The translations under genes were made by a program, and so were the position numbers. A stretch of 60,533 nt of DNA from Oscillospiraceae bacterium (lineage in GTDB: Bacteria > Bacillota > Clostridia > UBA1381 > UMGS1253). How positions within the stretch are numbered: position 1 is the first letter of the stretch; each line of letters opens with the position of its first letter. This document shows positions 25,539 to 34,237 of the stretch, piece after piece. The stretch covers positions 1 through 60,533 of the forward strand of contig SVKA01000008.1 of the NCBI GenBank assembly GCA_015068725.1, given 5' to 3'. Below the pieces are notes generated by a model. The model ran no database searches. It was given only the letters and a program-made list of their open reading frames with translations, and was not told where the DNA came from.

Positions 25539-26888
25539 TTATATACCTTCTGGATAATCGCCAGGATTATTCACCTCGGGAGTTTTCGTCGGCGCAGGTG
25601 TTTTGGCCGGTGTTTTTGTCGGAGCCGGTGTCTTAGCCGGCGTTTTTGTCGGTGTTGGCGACGCCCCCGGCTTTACCGATGATGTGGGCTTTGGCGACTT
25701 GCTCGGTTTTGGTGATGCTGATGTCTCCGGCTTTGATGTTGCTTGAGCATCATCGTCATCATCGTCCAAATCAGGCGTCGGTGTTGGCGTTGCGCTTGGC
25801 GTCGGCGTTGGTGTTGGTGTTTTTGTCGGACGCGGTGTCGGTTTTACCTTTACGTTATACCAGAACACATTATTGGCAAGATTTTCCATCTCTGTCGGAT
25901 TATGAAGCCAATACGAAACTGCACCTTCATTTGTTGTACCCGGCAAAATATACATATTTATATTTTCCTCGTCTACCTTTGTAAGCGACGGAGCATATTT
26001 TATTGCATCGCCAAGTGTAATGTTTGTTTTAACATACTTTGACATCGTGTTATAAAGCTCGCGAACCTTTAAAAGATTTGACGCATTCGCATGCTGAGAT
26101 ATAAGCGCTTTCAAAAACTCGCGCTGAACCTCTGTTCTCTTTATATCCGCCTGTGCATATTGATTTCTCGAGCGTACAAGCTGCTCGGATTTTGCACCAT
26201 CCAAAAGCTGCTCTCCCGGCTGCAAGTCAATAAGCAGGTTCTGCTCGGGGTCTTTGTAATACAGACGCATCGGGACATCAAACCTTACGCCACCCAAAAT
26301 ATCAATCGCCTCACGAAAGCCTTCAAAATCGACCTTTACATAAAAGTTTACAGGAAGTCCCGTAACTTCACCAACCTGCTCGATAAGTCCCGACATTCCC
26401 TTTGCAGCATATACAGAATTTATTTTAGCATATCCCCTGCCGCCGTATGGGTTGGAAACTCTCGTATCACGCGGAATTGACATTATATTTACTGTGTGAT
26501 TTTTACAGTCCATCAACGCAAGCATTATTGTGTCTGTATTATATCCGCCGCCGTCAGCGCCGACCAAAAGTACGCTCACCTTGTCTTCTATGATATCATC
26601 TACCAATACATTCGGGTCGTCCGGATTAAAACCGATGTTTGAAATTCCCCACCCGATAATTCCAAGTATGAGCATTATGCTTATAATAATCATCAGCATA
26701 ATAAGACCGTTTTTCTTTGTGCCTTTCGGTCCCTTTGACGCCCTGCGGCGTCTTTTTGACTGCTGATAATTCATACGTCTTCTTATTTCTGACGTACCAT
26801 CCGATTGCACATCTCTATGCACATACAAATCTGTCTGCTCAGGCGTATCAGAATCCATTCTGTTTATTATTATCTCTTTTTCCTTCAT
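25539..26888 (-). CDS. LytR-CpsA-Psr (LCP) family cell-wall ligase
   Basis: LCP enzymes transfer wall polymers from lipid carriers to peptidoglycan outside the membrane. ATG 26888 follows AGGAGA. A basic cytoplasmic segment (about 1-60) precedes one TM helix (about 62-83); the LCP domain (about 100-310) has VLLVGADGGG, the MSIPRDTRV motif and SRNQYAQADIKRTEVQR with the polyprenyl-phosphate Arg residues. The C-terminal 110 residues are low complexity: TPTPTP runs, six consecutive Asp and repeated KTPAPTKTPA units, likely a wall-spanning spacer. It is read leftward, behind the tRNA-Thr/Tyr pair. Confidence 0.93.
   Translation of the reverse strand: MKEKEIIINRMDSDTPEQTDLYVHRDVQSDGTSEIRRRMNYQQSKRRRRASKGPKGTKKNGLIMLMIIISIMLILGIIGWGISNIGFNPDDPNVLVDDIIEDKVSVLLVGADGGGYNTDTIMLALMDCKNHTVNIMSIPRDTRVSNPYGGRGYAKINSVYAAKGMSGLIEQVGEVTGLPVNFYVKVDFEGFREAIDILGGVRFDVPMRLYYKDPEQNLLIDLQPGEQLLDGAKSEQLVRSRNQYAQADIKRTEVQREFLKALISQHANASNLLKVRELYNTMSKYVKTNITLGDAIKYAPSLTKVDEENINMYILPGTTNEGAVSYWLHNPTEMENLANNVFWYNVKVKPTPRPTKTPTPTPTPSATPTPTPDLDDDDDDAQATSKPETSASPKPSKSPKPTSSVKPGASPTPTKTPAKTPAPTKTPAKTPAPTKTPEVNNPGDYPEGI
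25560..25850 (-). repeat. Pro-Thr coding repeats in LCP gene
   Basis: GC-rich tandem units encode KTPAPTKTPA (about 25568-25660, unit near 33-36 bases) and TPTPTPTP (about 25790-25850). They are coding repeats, not intergenic repeats. Confidence 0.8.
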
Positions 26889-26952
26889 GAAAATTTCTCC
26901 TAAAAAGTAATCACTCACAAAAACTCATTAACTATGTACAAACACAACAAAA

Positions 26953-26976
26953 GCCGCAGCAAGCATGTGCTACGGC
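26953..26976 (-). terminator. Terminator of the tRNA-Thr/Tyr pair
   Basis: A 9-bp stem (GCCGTAGCA with TGCTGCGGC, one T-G pair) followed on the minus strand by TTTTGTTGT, right after tRNA-Tyr. Confidence 0.75.
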
Positions 26977-26980
26977 AATT

Positions 26981-27065
26981 TGGTGGAAGGAGATGGATTC
27001 GAACCATCGAAGCTGAAAGCAACAGATTTACAGTCTGCCCCCTTTGGCCACTCGGGAACCCTTCC
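26981..27065 (-). tRNA. tRNA-Tyr(GTA)
   Basis: Class II tRNA: acceptor GGAAGGG pairs with TCCTTCC (one G-T), anticodon loop with GTA in CTGTAAATC, long variable arm, TTCGAATCC T-loop and encoded CCA (26983-26981). Confidence 0.97.
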
Positions 27066-27068
27066 ATA

Positions 27069-27144
27069 TGGAGCTGGTGATGGGACTCGAACCCGCAACC
27101 TGCTGATTACAAATCAGCTGCTCTGCCAATTGAGCTACACCAGC
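27069..27144 (-). tRNA. tRNA-Thr(TGT)
   Basis: Acceptor GCTGGTG with CACCAGC, D-arm AGCTCAATTGGCAGAGC, anticodon TGT in the loop TTTGTAA, T-arm GGTTCGAGTCC, encoded CCA. It is four bases upstream of tRNA-Tyr in the same transcript. Confidence 0.97.
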
Positions 27145-27234
27145 ATATTCCATCGCATGCATCACTTGCAAGAAACCTCGAAATACTTCCCCTACAAAAC
27201 TATTTTGTCGGAATCTCTCAAATGCGACTTTCAT

Positions 27235-27263
27235 AGTATAGCACACATTAAAATGTATGTCAA
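27235..27263 (-). promoter_or_regulatory. Promoter of the tRNA-Thr/Tyr pair
   Basis: Minus strand TTGACA (27263-27258), 17 bases, TATACT (27240-27235), about 90 bases before tRNA-Thr. Confidence 0.8.
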
Positions 27264-27300
27264 GAGTTATTTTTAATTTTTTTTATTTTTTTATTTTTTG

Positions 27301-27834
27301 CTATTCCACTATCGTCATATGCATATTTTTCATAACATCTATCGCCTTATTATGAAGCTCGTCATCAAAGCTTGCACACATATCGGAAAGTATCCTTATA
27401 TCAGCGTTTTCAAATTCCGTCTGCAAAACGATTGCATTTGCTATTACGCACATATTTGTAACAACGCCGCACATATTTATCACATCAGGTGCGCCGCATG
27501 TATTTCTTATTATATCAGCAAGAGTGCTCGAACCAAAGCCACTCTTTTTTACCATTGTCACGCCTTCTTTGTCATAAAATTCTTCAAACGAGCCGTAAAG
27601 TCTGTGTCCATCGCCTCCATCTATACAGTGAAGCACCGGAAGATTTTTTCCCTCTCGGGTATTCATATAATTATCGGTATGTGTATCAAGCGTAAAGAAT
27701 ACGTGCTTGCCTGATTCAAGTGCGTTTTTGACGCCTTCATAAATCTTTTTTTCAAGCGTTTTTGCCTTTTCAAAGCCAAGTGCACCATCTACAAAATCCT
27801 TTTGATAATCTATTACAACAAAAATTTCATTCAT
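27301..27834 (-). CDS. Isochorismatase-family cysteine hydrolase, nicotinamidase-like
   Basis: Small cytosolic amidohydrolase of the isochorismatase superfamily. The catalytic triad is visible: Asp in VIDYQKDF, Lys in VKKSGFGS and Cys in GVVTNMCV, together with DTHTDNY (metal-type Asp and His). This pattern suggests nicotinamidase (nicotinamide to nicotinate), but the protein is 177 residues, short for that enzyme, and the substrate is uncertain. AAGGAG before ATG 27834. It has its own promoter. Confidence 0.85.
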   Translation of the reverse strand: MNEIFVVIDYQKDFVDGALGFEKAKTLEKKIYEGVKNALESGKHVFFTLDTHTDNYMNTREGKNLPVLHCIDGGDGHRLYGSFEEFYDKEGVTMVKKSGFGSSTLADIIRNTCGAPDVINMCGVVTNMCVIANAIVLQTEFENADIRILSDMCASFDDELHNKAIDVMKNMHMTIVE

Positions 27835-27867
27835 GATATTTGCTCCTTATTTCCTTTATTATCAATT

Positions 27868-27896
27868 ATTATACCACTATTTTGACAAAATTACAA
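27868..27896 (-). promoter_or_regulatory. Promoter of the isochorismatase-family gene
   Basis: Minus strand TTGTAA (27896-27891), 17 bases, TATAAT (27873-27868). Confidence 0.6.
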
Positions 27897-27980
27897 GTAT
27901 ATTTGACAAGGGGAAAATTATACGTCTTTTCCTATATTATTTCATCAAAAAATTAATTTTGTATTTTGACAATAAATTTG

Positions 27981-28009
27981 TTGACTTTTATTACGTGCAG
28001 ATGTATAAT
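27981..28009 (+). promoter_or_regulatory. Promoter of the second SLH protein gene
   Basis: TTGACT (27981-27986), 17 bases, TATAAT (28004-28009), 65 bases before the start codon. Confidence 0.8.
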
Positions 28010-28073
28010 GATTTATATATACGTTCTAATAATAGATTTATATATTTTCATTTTTTACAAGGAGTGATTTTAA

Positions 28074-29774
28074 ATGAAAAAATTTCTAAGTGTTGCTTTG
28101 ACATTGACAATGATTGTTTCAATGCTTACAGCAACAGTGTCGGCTGCAACTATGAGCGATATATTCACCAACGAGTGGTCAAGCACAACCCCCGTATACG
28201 GTGATGTTATGCTTGATGTCGCAGTTTCGGCAAAAAGAAGCGGTTATACTACATACAGTACTGCAGATTTGCAGTTGTCGGACACTAATTTGAGCAGTGG
28301 CATTGGTGTAGATTATAAGGCAACTCTTGATATGTTGCCCGTAACCACTTTGTCTTCAACAATGCTTAACAGAGATTTTGTTTCAAGCGCATTAAATGAT
28401 GATGCAGCAGAAACTGAATTTTACGCAGGAACGGTAGCTACAAATATTGAGGTAAAGATAACTTATCCTTCCGCCGCTGTTGTTGACAACGTTGCTCTCG
28501 ACGCAGCAGGCATTGACAATTCTGCTTATGTAGAAAACGGAAGCAGAACTTTCTCTGCTGAAGGAGAAAACACGGTAGCAACCATCAACTATAAGCAGGC
28601 AAACGACTCGCTTACTATTAATGATCTTATCAATAATCCGGGAACGCTTTTTGATAATATCAATTTTGTTATCAATGGTGTGTTGGCATACAACGCTGAG
28701 GGAACATACAATGTTTCTGTTGAAATGTCGGGTGCTACAACCTTTACATTTACAAGTGGTGCTGTGGCAACTGTAACATATAAGACAAACCCGGAGTCTC
28801 ATGCAGTGTCCGTTTCAACAGCTGCCTCATCAACTACTGGTGGCGGCGCTGGTAATGGTGGTGTAGTAAGAACACCTGCTCCGAGTGCAACATCTACACC
28901 CGGTGCAACATCTGCTCCAAGTGTAACACCCGTAGAGGTTACTGTATCAAAAGAAGCAGCAGATAATTCAAGCGAAACCGGCGCAGCGATTTCTTTGCCG
29001 ATTGAGCCTGTTGATGTTAAAGATAACGCAGATAATGCACAGCCTATTTCGGTAACATTGCCGGCTGAAACTACTGTAAAGGTAAAAATCCCCGTGGCAA
29101 ATGCCGACAACGGAACTGTTGCAGTAATTGTAAACGAGGATGGAACTACTGAGGTTATAAGAAAGACTACACTTCACGAGGATGGCTTGATAGTTCCTCT
29201 TGACTCTTCAGAAACAATCAAGATTGTAGACAATTCAAAAACATTTGAAGATACTATCGGACATTGGGGAGAAGATTATATTGATTATGTAACATCAAGA
29301 GAGCTCTTTAATGGTACATCCGAAACAACGTTTGAACCTGATGCATTTATGACAAGAGCTATGATTACGAGAGTTTTGCATAATTATGAAAGTAATCCCG
29401 AACATAGCTTTGATGGTTCGTTTGCAGACGTTGCGACTGGCGAATGGTACACAGACTCGATTTTATGGGCAGCTCAGCATGGTATCGTAAAAGGTTACGA
29501 GGACGGAAGCTTTGGTGTAGACGGTAATGTAACAAGAGAGGATTTCGCAGTTATACTTTATCGTTATGCGGGCGCTCCTGAACATGTTGGTGCAGGTATG
29601 GGCAGCTTCACAGACGCTGACAACATAAGCGATTATGCTATTAATGCACTTTCATGGGCAGTAGAAAAAGGTATAATCAGCGGTGTAAGCGATAATACGC
29701 TTGACCCGAAGGGTGAGGCTACTCGTGCACAGGTTGCTACAATGCTTCAGAGATTTGTTTCTGTGCAGTGGTAA
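28074..29774 (+). CDS. Secreted SLH-domain protein
   Basis: A 566-residue secreted surface protein. A signal peptide (1-24, ending VSAA) leads to an unrecognised beta-rich N-terminal domain (about 25-240, Thr/Ser/Asp-rich), a Gly-rich linker GGGAGNGG, a short Pro/Ser/Thr-rich spacer, another beta-rich segment (about 290-385), and three C-terminal SLH repeats (about 395-440, 455-500, 515-560) with FEPDAFMTRAMITRVL, YEDGSFGVDGNVTREDFAV and LDPKGEATRAQVATML. The opposite domain order from the other SLH protein suggests independent surface roles. AAGGAGTGA precedes ATG 28074. Confidence 0.92.
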   Translation: MKKFLSVALTLTMIVSMLTATVSAATMSDIFTNEWSSTTPVYGDVMLDVAVSAKRSGYTTYSTADLQLSDTNLSSGIGVDYKATLDMLPVTTLSSTMLNRDFVSSALNDDAAETEFYAGTVATNIEVKITYPSAAVVDNVALDAAGIDNSAYVENGSRTFSAEGENTVATINYKQANDSLTINDLINNPGTLFDNINFVINGVLAYNAEGTYNVSVEMSGATTFTFTSGAVATVTYKTNPESHAVSVSTAASSTTGGGAGNGGVVRTPAPSATSTPGATSAPSVTPVEVTVSKEAADNSSETGAAISLPIEPVDVKDNADNAQPISVTLPAETTVKVKIPVANADNGTVAVIVNEDGTTEVIRKTTLHEDGLIVPLDSSETIKIVDNSKTFEDTIGHWGEDYIDYVTSRELFNGTSETTFEPDAFMTRAMITRVLHNYESNPEHSFDGSFADVATGEWYTDSILWAAQHGIVKGYEDGSFGVDGNVTREDFAVILYRYAGAPEHVGAGMGSFTDADNISDYAINALSWAVEKGIISGVSDNTLDPKGEATRAQVATMLQRFVSVQW

Positions 29775-29805
29775 TAACACCAATTAAGTAAACTGTTATA
29801 CAATC

Positions 29806-29835
29806 AAAAAACTCCTGTGTATGCAGGAGTTTTTT
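29806..29835 (+). terminator. Terminator of the second SLH gene
   Basis: AAAAAACTCCTG with CAGGAGTTTTTT, loop of six bases. Confidence 0.85.
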
Positions 29836-29863
29836 AGTGTGAGAAAAGATACAGGGTGATAAT

Positions 29864-30751
29864 ATGAGAAAAACACCGACTGATATAAAAGAACAACTTA
29901 AAGCATACGCAAAAGAGCTTAAAATTTCGGACATAGGTGTATGCAAGGCGCGTGTATACGACGAGCTTTGCGATGCGTTACCAAAATATGATACGCCGTT
30001 CGTGCCATCATATGACAAACGTATATCACCTTTTGCTTTCGTAAAAAATGCCCGCTCAGTTATAATGTGCGTATTCAATTACTATACAGGCGAGAAAAAC
30101 GATGCAAATTTATCACGTTATGCGTGGGGACTTGATTATCACAGCGTTGTAAAAAATAAGCTTTCAAAGCTTTGCAAGCTCTTAAAAAAGGATACGGGCG
30201 ATTTTGAGCATTATATTTTCTGCGACAACTCACCTATGTGTGATAAGCACCTTGCCTATCTTTCGGGACTTGGCTTTATAGGCGAAAATCACCTTCTTAT
30301 ACATCCAAAATATGGCTCATATGTTTTTATAGGCGGAATTATTACAGATTTGGATATTGAGGAAGATGTACCGCTTGACACAAAATGCGACGGATGCAAA
30401 AAATGCAAAGAGAGCTGTCCCGGAAGGGTATTTGATGAGCTTTTTGATGCAAGAAAATGTGCCTCGTATATTATGCAGAAAAAAGGTACCTTGTCCGCCG
30501 ATGAACAGAAAATAGTTGCAAATTCAAAAAAGGTGTGGGGCTGCGATATATGCTCACAGGTATGTCCTCACAACGCACACTCTGTAATTACAGATATTGA
30601 AGAATTTTTTGTAAAAAGCTATAATGTAGAAGAACGCTTTATAAAAGATGACGTATCCTTCAAGGAAGCATATAAAAACCGTGCTTTTTTTTGGCGTGGG
30701 CGCGAAACAATTAAACGAAACACAGATATAATAAATACACATAATAAATAG
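29864..30751 (+). CDS. queG: Epoxyqueuosine reductase
   Basis: Cobalamin-dependent Fe-S enzyme for the last step of queuosine synthesis in tRNA. The N-terminal domain carries SYDKRISPFAF and CDNSPMCDKHLAY with GFIGENHLLIHPKYGSYVF; two ferredoxin-type clusters follow (CDGCKKCKESCPG and CDICSQVCPHN). At 295 residues it lacks the HEAT-repeat C-terminus of the E. coli form, as in many Firmicutes. No other que gene is nearby. Confidence 0.94.
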   Translation: MRKTPTDIKEQLKAYAKELKISDIGVCKARVYDELCDALPKYDTPFVPSYDKRISPFAFVKNARSVIMCVFNYYTGEKNDANLSRYAWGLDYHSVVKNKLSKLCKLLKKDTGDFEHYIFCDNSPMCDKHLAYLSGLGFIGENHLLIHPKYGSYVFIGGIITDLDIEEDVPLDTKCDGCKKCKESCPGRVFDELFDARKCASYIMQKKGTLSADEQKIVANSKKVWGCDICSQVCPHNAHSVITDIEEFFVKSYNVEERFIKDDVSFKEAYKNRAFFWRGRETIKRNTDIINTHNK

Positions 30752-30880
30752 CTCTGCAATAAAAATCGTTTATTATGCCCATAACATTTAAAAAAGAACA
30801 CACAATTTGAGTAAAAATGCCAAAGCAAAAGAATATTTATACGCAATTTTAAAAAGTTTTTCCTTATTTTCAAATATTAT

Positions 30881-30898
30881 ATTGCATTTTTATGCATA
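30881..30898 (+). promoter_or_regulatory. Predicted ArgR/AhrC operator (ARG box)
   Basis: ATTGCATTTTTATGCATA matches the Gram-positive ARG box pattern TNTGNATWWWWATNCANA at all defined positions except the first. It covers the -35 box and spacer of the argC promoter, as expected for arginine repression. Confidence 0.65.
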
Positions 30899-30910
30899 AT
30901 AATGTATAAT
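30882..30910 (+). promoter_or_regulatory. Promoter of argC-argB
   Basis: TTGCAT (30882-30887), 17 bases, TATAAT (30905-30910), about 50 bases before argC. Confidence 0.75.
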
Positions 30911-30961
30911 AATACCAATTCGATATTTAAATAACTTTTTATCTGAAAAGGAGAGAATAAT

Positions 30962-31996
30962 ATGTTTACAGCAGCAGTTTTAGGAGCAACAGGCTATGCA
31001 GGCATCGAGCTTGTACGTCTTTTAAATTCACATCCCGAGGTTGAAATCAAAATGCTCGTTTCCCACAGCTTTGTGGGCAAAAAAATAAGTGAAGTATATC
31101 CCAATTTCAAGGGTGTGCTCGATTTGGAGTGCGAAGACCTTGACGTAGACAAGGCAGCAGCATGCGACGTTGTATTTACTGCGCTTCCGCACGGAGCATC
31201 AAAAGAGGTAATACCGCAGCTTTATAACAAGGGAGCACGCATCATTGATTTGAGCGGTGATTTTCGCTATGATGATGCCGATGTATATGCAAAATGGTAC
31301 GGCGAGGAGCACTCATCACCCGAAATTTTGAAAGAGTCTGTATACGGTCTTTGCGAGCTTCATCGTGATAAGATAAAAAATACACGCCTTGTTGGAAATC
31401 CCGGTTGTTATACAACCTGTTCGATACTCGGTCTTGCACCGCTTCTGGCAAACGGAATTGTTAAAAGCGACAATATTATAGTAGATGCAAAATCGGGTGT
31501 TACAGGTGCGGGCAGAAGCAGTGCACTTGATTATAGCTTTTGTGAGTGCACCGAAAACGCAAAGGCTTATAAAATAGCTACACACCGCCATACATCAGAG
31601 ATTGAGCAGGAGCTTTCAAAACTTGCAGGCGAGGAAATAATGATTTCATTCACACCCCATCTTATTCCTCAAAAGCGCGGCATCCTTTCAACAATGTATG
31701 CAAATCTTAAAAAGGATAAAACCACCGAGGAGCTTATAGAGCTTTATAAAGAGTATTATAAGGATGAGTACTTTGTTCGTGTATATGATTCGGGGCTTCC
31801 TGAAACAAATCACGTTGCAGGCTCAAACTTTGTTGATATTGGTCTGGTTGTTGATACGCGCCTTAAAAGAGTTGTAATAAGCAGCGTGATAGACAACATC
31901 GGCAAGGGCGCGGCAGGACAAGCCGTTCAGAATATGAACATTCTTTTAGGTCTTGACGAAAAAACAGGTCTGTCGGGCGCAGGCTTTTATCTATAA
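30962..31996 (+). CDS. argC: N-acetyl-gamma-glutamyl-phosphate reductase
   Basis: Third enzyme of arginine and ornithine synthesis; NADPH reduction of N-acetylglutamyl phosphate. AVLGATGYAGIELVRLL is the NADP-binding start, GNPGCY holds the catalytic Cys, and HRHTSEIEQEL and TPHLIPQKRGI are conserved. 344 residues is standard. AAGGAGAG precedes ATG 30962. It precedes argB by 24 bases. Confidence 0.97.
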   Translation: MFTAAVLGATGYAGIELVRLLNSHPEVEIKMLVSHSFVGKKISEVYPNFKGVLDLECEDLDVDKAAACDVVFTALPHGASKEVIPQLYNKGARIIDLSGDFRYDDADVYAKWYGEEHSSPEILKESVYGLCELHRDKIKNTRLVGNPGCYTTCSILGLAPLLANGIVKSDNIIVDAKSGVTGAGRSSALDYSFCECTENAKAYKIATHRHTSEIEQELSKLAGEEIMISFTPHLIPQKRGILSTMYANLKKDKTTEELIELYKEYYKDEYFVRVYDSGLPETNHVAGSNFVDIGLVVDTRLKRVVISSVIDNIGKGAAGQAVQNMNILLGLDEKTGLSGAGFYL

Positions 31997-32020
31997 TATA
32001 TTTTGAAAGGAATAAATAAA

Positions 32021-32893
32021 ATGTTGGATATGAATTCACTTATTAAAAAAGCAGAAATACTTATCGAGGCGCTTCCGTACATACAACGTCTGTCAGGCAA
32101 AACTGTTGTAATAAAATATGGCGGAAACGCTATGATAAACGACGAGCTTAAAGATTCCGTTATGGAGGATATCACGCTTTTAAAGTTTATCGGTCTTAAC
32201 CCTGTTGTCGTTCACGGTGGCGGCCCTGATATTTCAAGTGCACTTAAAACATACGGAATTGAAAGCAAGTTTATAAACGGACTTCGTGTAACTGATGATG
32301 AAACTATAAAGGTTGCTCAGATGGTGCTTATTGGCAAAACAAACAAGGAAATTGTTGCAGGAATCAACTGCAAGGGTGGCAAGGCTGTCGGAATTTCGGG
32401 TATTGACGGCTCGCTTTTGGAGTGTGAAAAGCTATACACCGAGGTTGATGGCGAAAAAGCAGATATCGGTCATGTCGGCGAGGTTGTAAAGGTAAATGAC
32501 GAGCTTATAAAGCTTCTTACAAGCGATGAATATATCCCCGTAGTTGCACCAATCGGCACGGATAAAAACGGCGATAGCTACAATATAAATGCCGATACGG
32601 TTGCAAGTGTGCTTGCGTGCGCACTAAAAGCTGAAAAGCTTATGCTTTTAACCGATATTGACGGTGTAAAAGATGCAAACGGCGATATAATATTTGAAAT
32701 CAACGCCGAGCAAATCCGCAAGCTTATAAACGACGGAGTAATAAACGGCGGTATGATTCCAAAGGTGCTCGGCTGCGTATCTGCAATCAACGCAGGTGTT
32801 GAGAGAGTACATATTATAGACGGACGTATCCCCCACTGCATACTTCTTGAAATATTTACCGACAAGGGTATCGGAACTATGATAACAAAATAA
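32021..32893 (+). CDS. argB: Acetylglutamate kinase
   Basis: Phosphorylates N-acetylglutamate, the step before Arg[31 protein letters not shown] and GGMIPKV are the family motifs. ATG 32021 follows AAAGGA; a frame extending to TTG 32003 is not needed. 290 residues. argJ, argD and argF are not in the window, so the pathway is split. Confidence 0.97.
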   Translation: MLDMNSLIKKAEILIEALPYIQRLSGKTVVIKYGGNAMINDELKDSVMEDITLLKFIGLNPVVVHGGGPDISSALKTYGIESKFINGLRVTDDETIKVAQMVLIGKTNKEIVAGINCKGGKAVGISGIDGSLLECEKLYTEVDGEKADIGHVGEVVKVNDELIKLLTSDEYIPVVAPIGTDKNGDSYNINADTVASVLACALKAEKLMLLTDIDGVKDANGDIIFEINAEQIRKLINDGVINGGMIPKVLGCVSAINAGVERVHIIDGRIPHCILLEIFTDKGIGTMITK

Positions 32894-32921
32894 ACAGATA
32901 TAATTATTTTTGCATTTATGC

Positions 32922-32950
32922 TTGCAAATACATTCGCATAATGTTACTAT
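32922..32950 (+). promoter_or_regulatory. Possible promoter of the dCMP deaminase gene
   Basis: TTGCAA (32922-32927), 17 bases, TACTAT (32945-32950); moderate match. Confidence 0.45.
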
Positions 32951-32985
32951 TAATATAAAGGAAAAAATTTTTGGAGGGATTATTT

Positions 32986-33474
32986 GTGGAAAGACGTGAT
33001 AAAACAAATTATTACCTTGACATCGCACAAACTGTCGCAAAGCGCGGCACTTGTCTTAGAAGAAAATTCGGATGCATAATAGTAAACAACGACGAAATTA
33101 TCGCTACAGGCTATGCGGGCGCACCAAGAGGGCGCAAAAACTGCTCAGATTTGGCATTTTGTATGCGCGATAAACTCAATATTCCGCGTGGCGAGCGCTA
33201 TGAAATGTGCCGTAGCGTTCATGCAGAGGCAAACGCAATCATAAGTGCATCAAGACGCGATTTGATTGGTGCTACTCTTTATATGGCGTGCATTGACCCG
33301 CAGACAGCCGAGATACTGCCCGGTACAAATTCGTGTGCTATGTGCAAGCGACTCATTATAAACGCAGGAATTGCCAAGGTTGTTGTGCGTGATACAGAAG
33401 ATAGCTATCGTGCAATTTTGGTCGAGGATTGGGTTGCAAATGACGAAACACTTGAAGGTAGTTTTGGATATTAA
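32986..33474 (+). CDS. comEB: Deoxycytidylate deaminase (ComEB-like)
   Basis: Zinc enzyme that deaminates dCMP to dUMP for thymidylate synthesis. The zinc and catalytic motifs are VHAEANAI and CAMC (SCAMCKRLI), with TGYAGAPRGRKNC in front. GGAGGG seven bases before GTG 32986 sets the start; an ATG-like frame to 32971 precedes the ribosome site. 162 residues. It stands alone between argB and a terminator. Confidence 0.93.
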   Translation: MERRDKTNYYLDIAQTVAKRGTCLRRKFGCIIVNNDEIIATGYAGAPRGRKNCSDLAFCMRDKLNIPRGERYEMCRSVHAEANAIISASRRDLIGATLYMACIDPQTAEILPGTNSCAMCKRLIINAGIAKVVVRDTEDSYRAILVEDWVANDETLEGSFGY

Positions 33475-33485
33475 TAATGAGTATA

Positions 33486-33513
33486 GAAAAAGCCGACTAA
33501 TGTCGGCTTTTTC
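33486..33513. terminator. Bidirectional terminator, dCMP deaminase / thioesterase
   Basis: AAAAAGCCGAC with GTCGGCTTTTT around TAAT; it serves both converging genes. Confidence 0.85.
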
Positions 33514-33518
33514 TATGT

Positions 33519-34223
33519 TTATCTTAGTTCCGCAACAGCATATACATTACCTTTCCCATTATGTACAACGCACGTATATGCATTATCATCTTTATTTACA
33601 CCTACGCATATTTTATCGCCAAGCACTGCCGCATTTTTATAGCTTACACGAAGCTCGGACGGAACAAATCCTTCAGGCAGCGCCTCTAATGCATAATCTA
33701 TATAATGCACATTGTTAACGTGATTATTTGTATCAATATCGCGCTTGCCTACGATGCATTCATATACATCCTCATACTGCTTTGGTGTGTGCAGCCTTGG
33801 CTCTGCAGCTGTGCCAAAAATAAAATCGGGCACAGGATTATACACATCTGCAACCTCGGGCGTAACTCGGACAAGCTTTTGATTTACTGAATCATACAAA
33901 AACCACGTCGAGCTTGCAACCGCTAAAACCTCATCATTTTCATCTGTTATTTTAAAATCACGATATCCATATACTCCAGCAAACTTTGTTGCCCATGTAT
34001 ATGTGCGTATTGTTTCATTATAGCGTGGATATCGGTTTATCTTTATATGCCAGCCTGCCAATAGCCACGCGAGACCATCTTCTCTAAGATTATTTATGCC
34101 TTGTCCAAGGGAATCTGAATGGGCCATCGTGGTGTCCTGAAAATATGACACAAGCGCGCCAAGCGATGCTGCCGCATTGGTTGTAACCTCGCTATATCTT
34201 ACTGTGTATTTCTTTTCAAACAT
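33519..34223 (-). CDS. Acyl-ACP thioesterase
   Basis: Hydrolyses fatty-acyl-ACP to release free fatty acid (FatA/FatB-like family). It consists of two hot-dog folds in tandem; the C-terminal one holds DTNNHVNNVHYIDYAL, with the catalytic Asn and His. GGAGGG five bases before ATG 34223 sets the start (234 residues). It lies 14 bases behind ymdB, so rny, ymdB and this gene may form one run, although a hairpin follows rny. Confidence 0.92.
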   Translation of the reverse strand: MFEKKYTVRYSEVTTNAAASLGALVSYFQDTTMAHSDSLGQGINNLREDGLAWLLAGWHIKINRYPRYNETIRTYTWATKFAGVYGYRDFKITDENDEVLAVASSTWFLYDSVNQKLVRVTPEVADVYNPVPDFIFGTAAEPRLHTPKQYEDVYECIVGKRDIDTNNHVNNVHYIDYALEALPEGFVPSELRVSYKNAAVLGDKICVGVNKDDNAYTCVVHNGKGNVYAVAELR

Positions 34224-34237
34224 ATATACCCTCCGGA

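Noticed and set aside
25560-25850. CRISPR-like short repeats
   Set aside because: The repeats are in frame and encode Pro-Thr units; there are no unique spacers and no cas genes.
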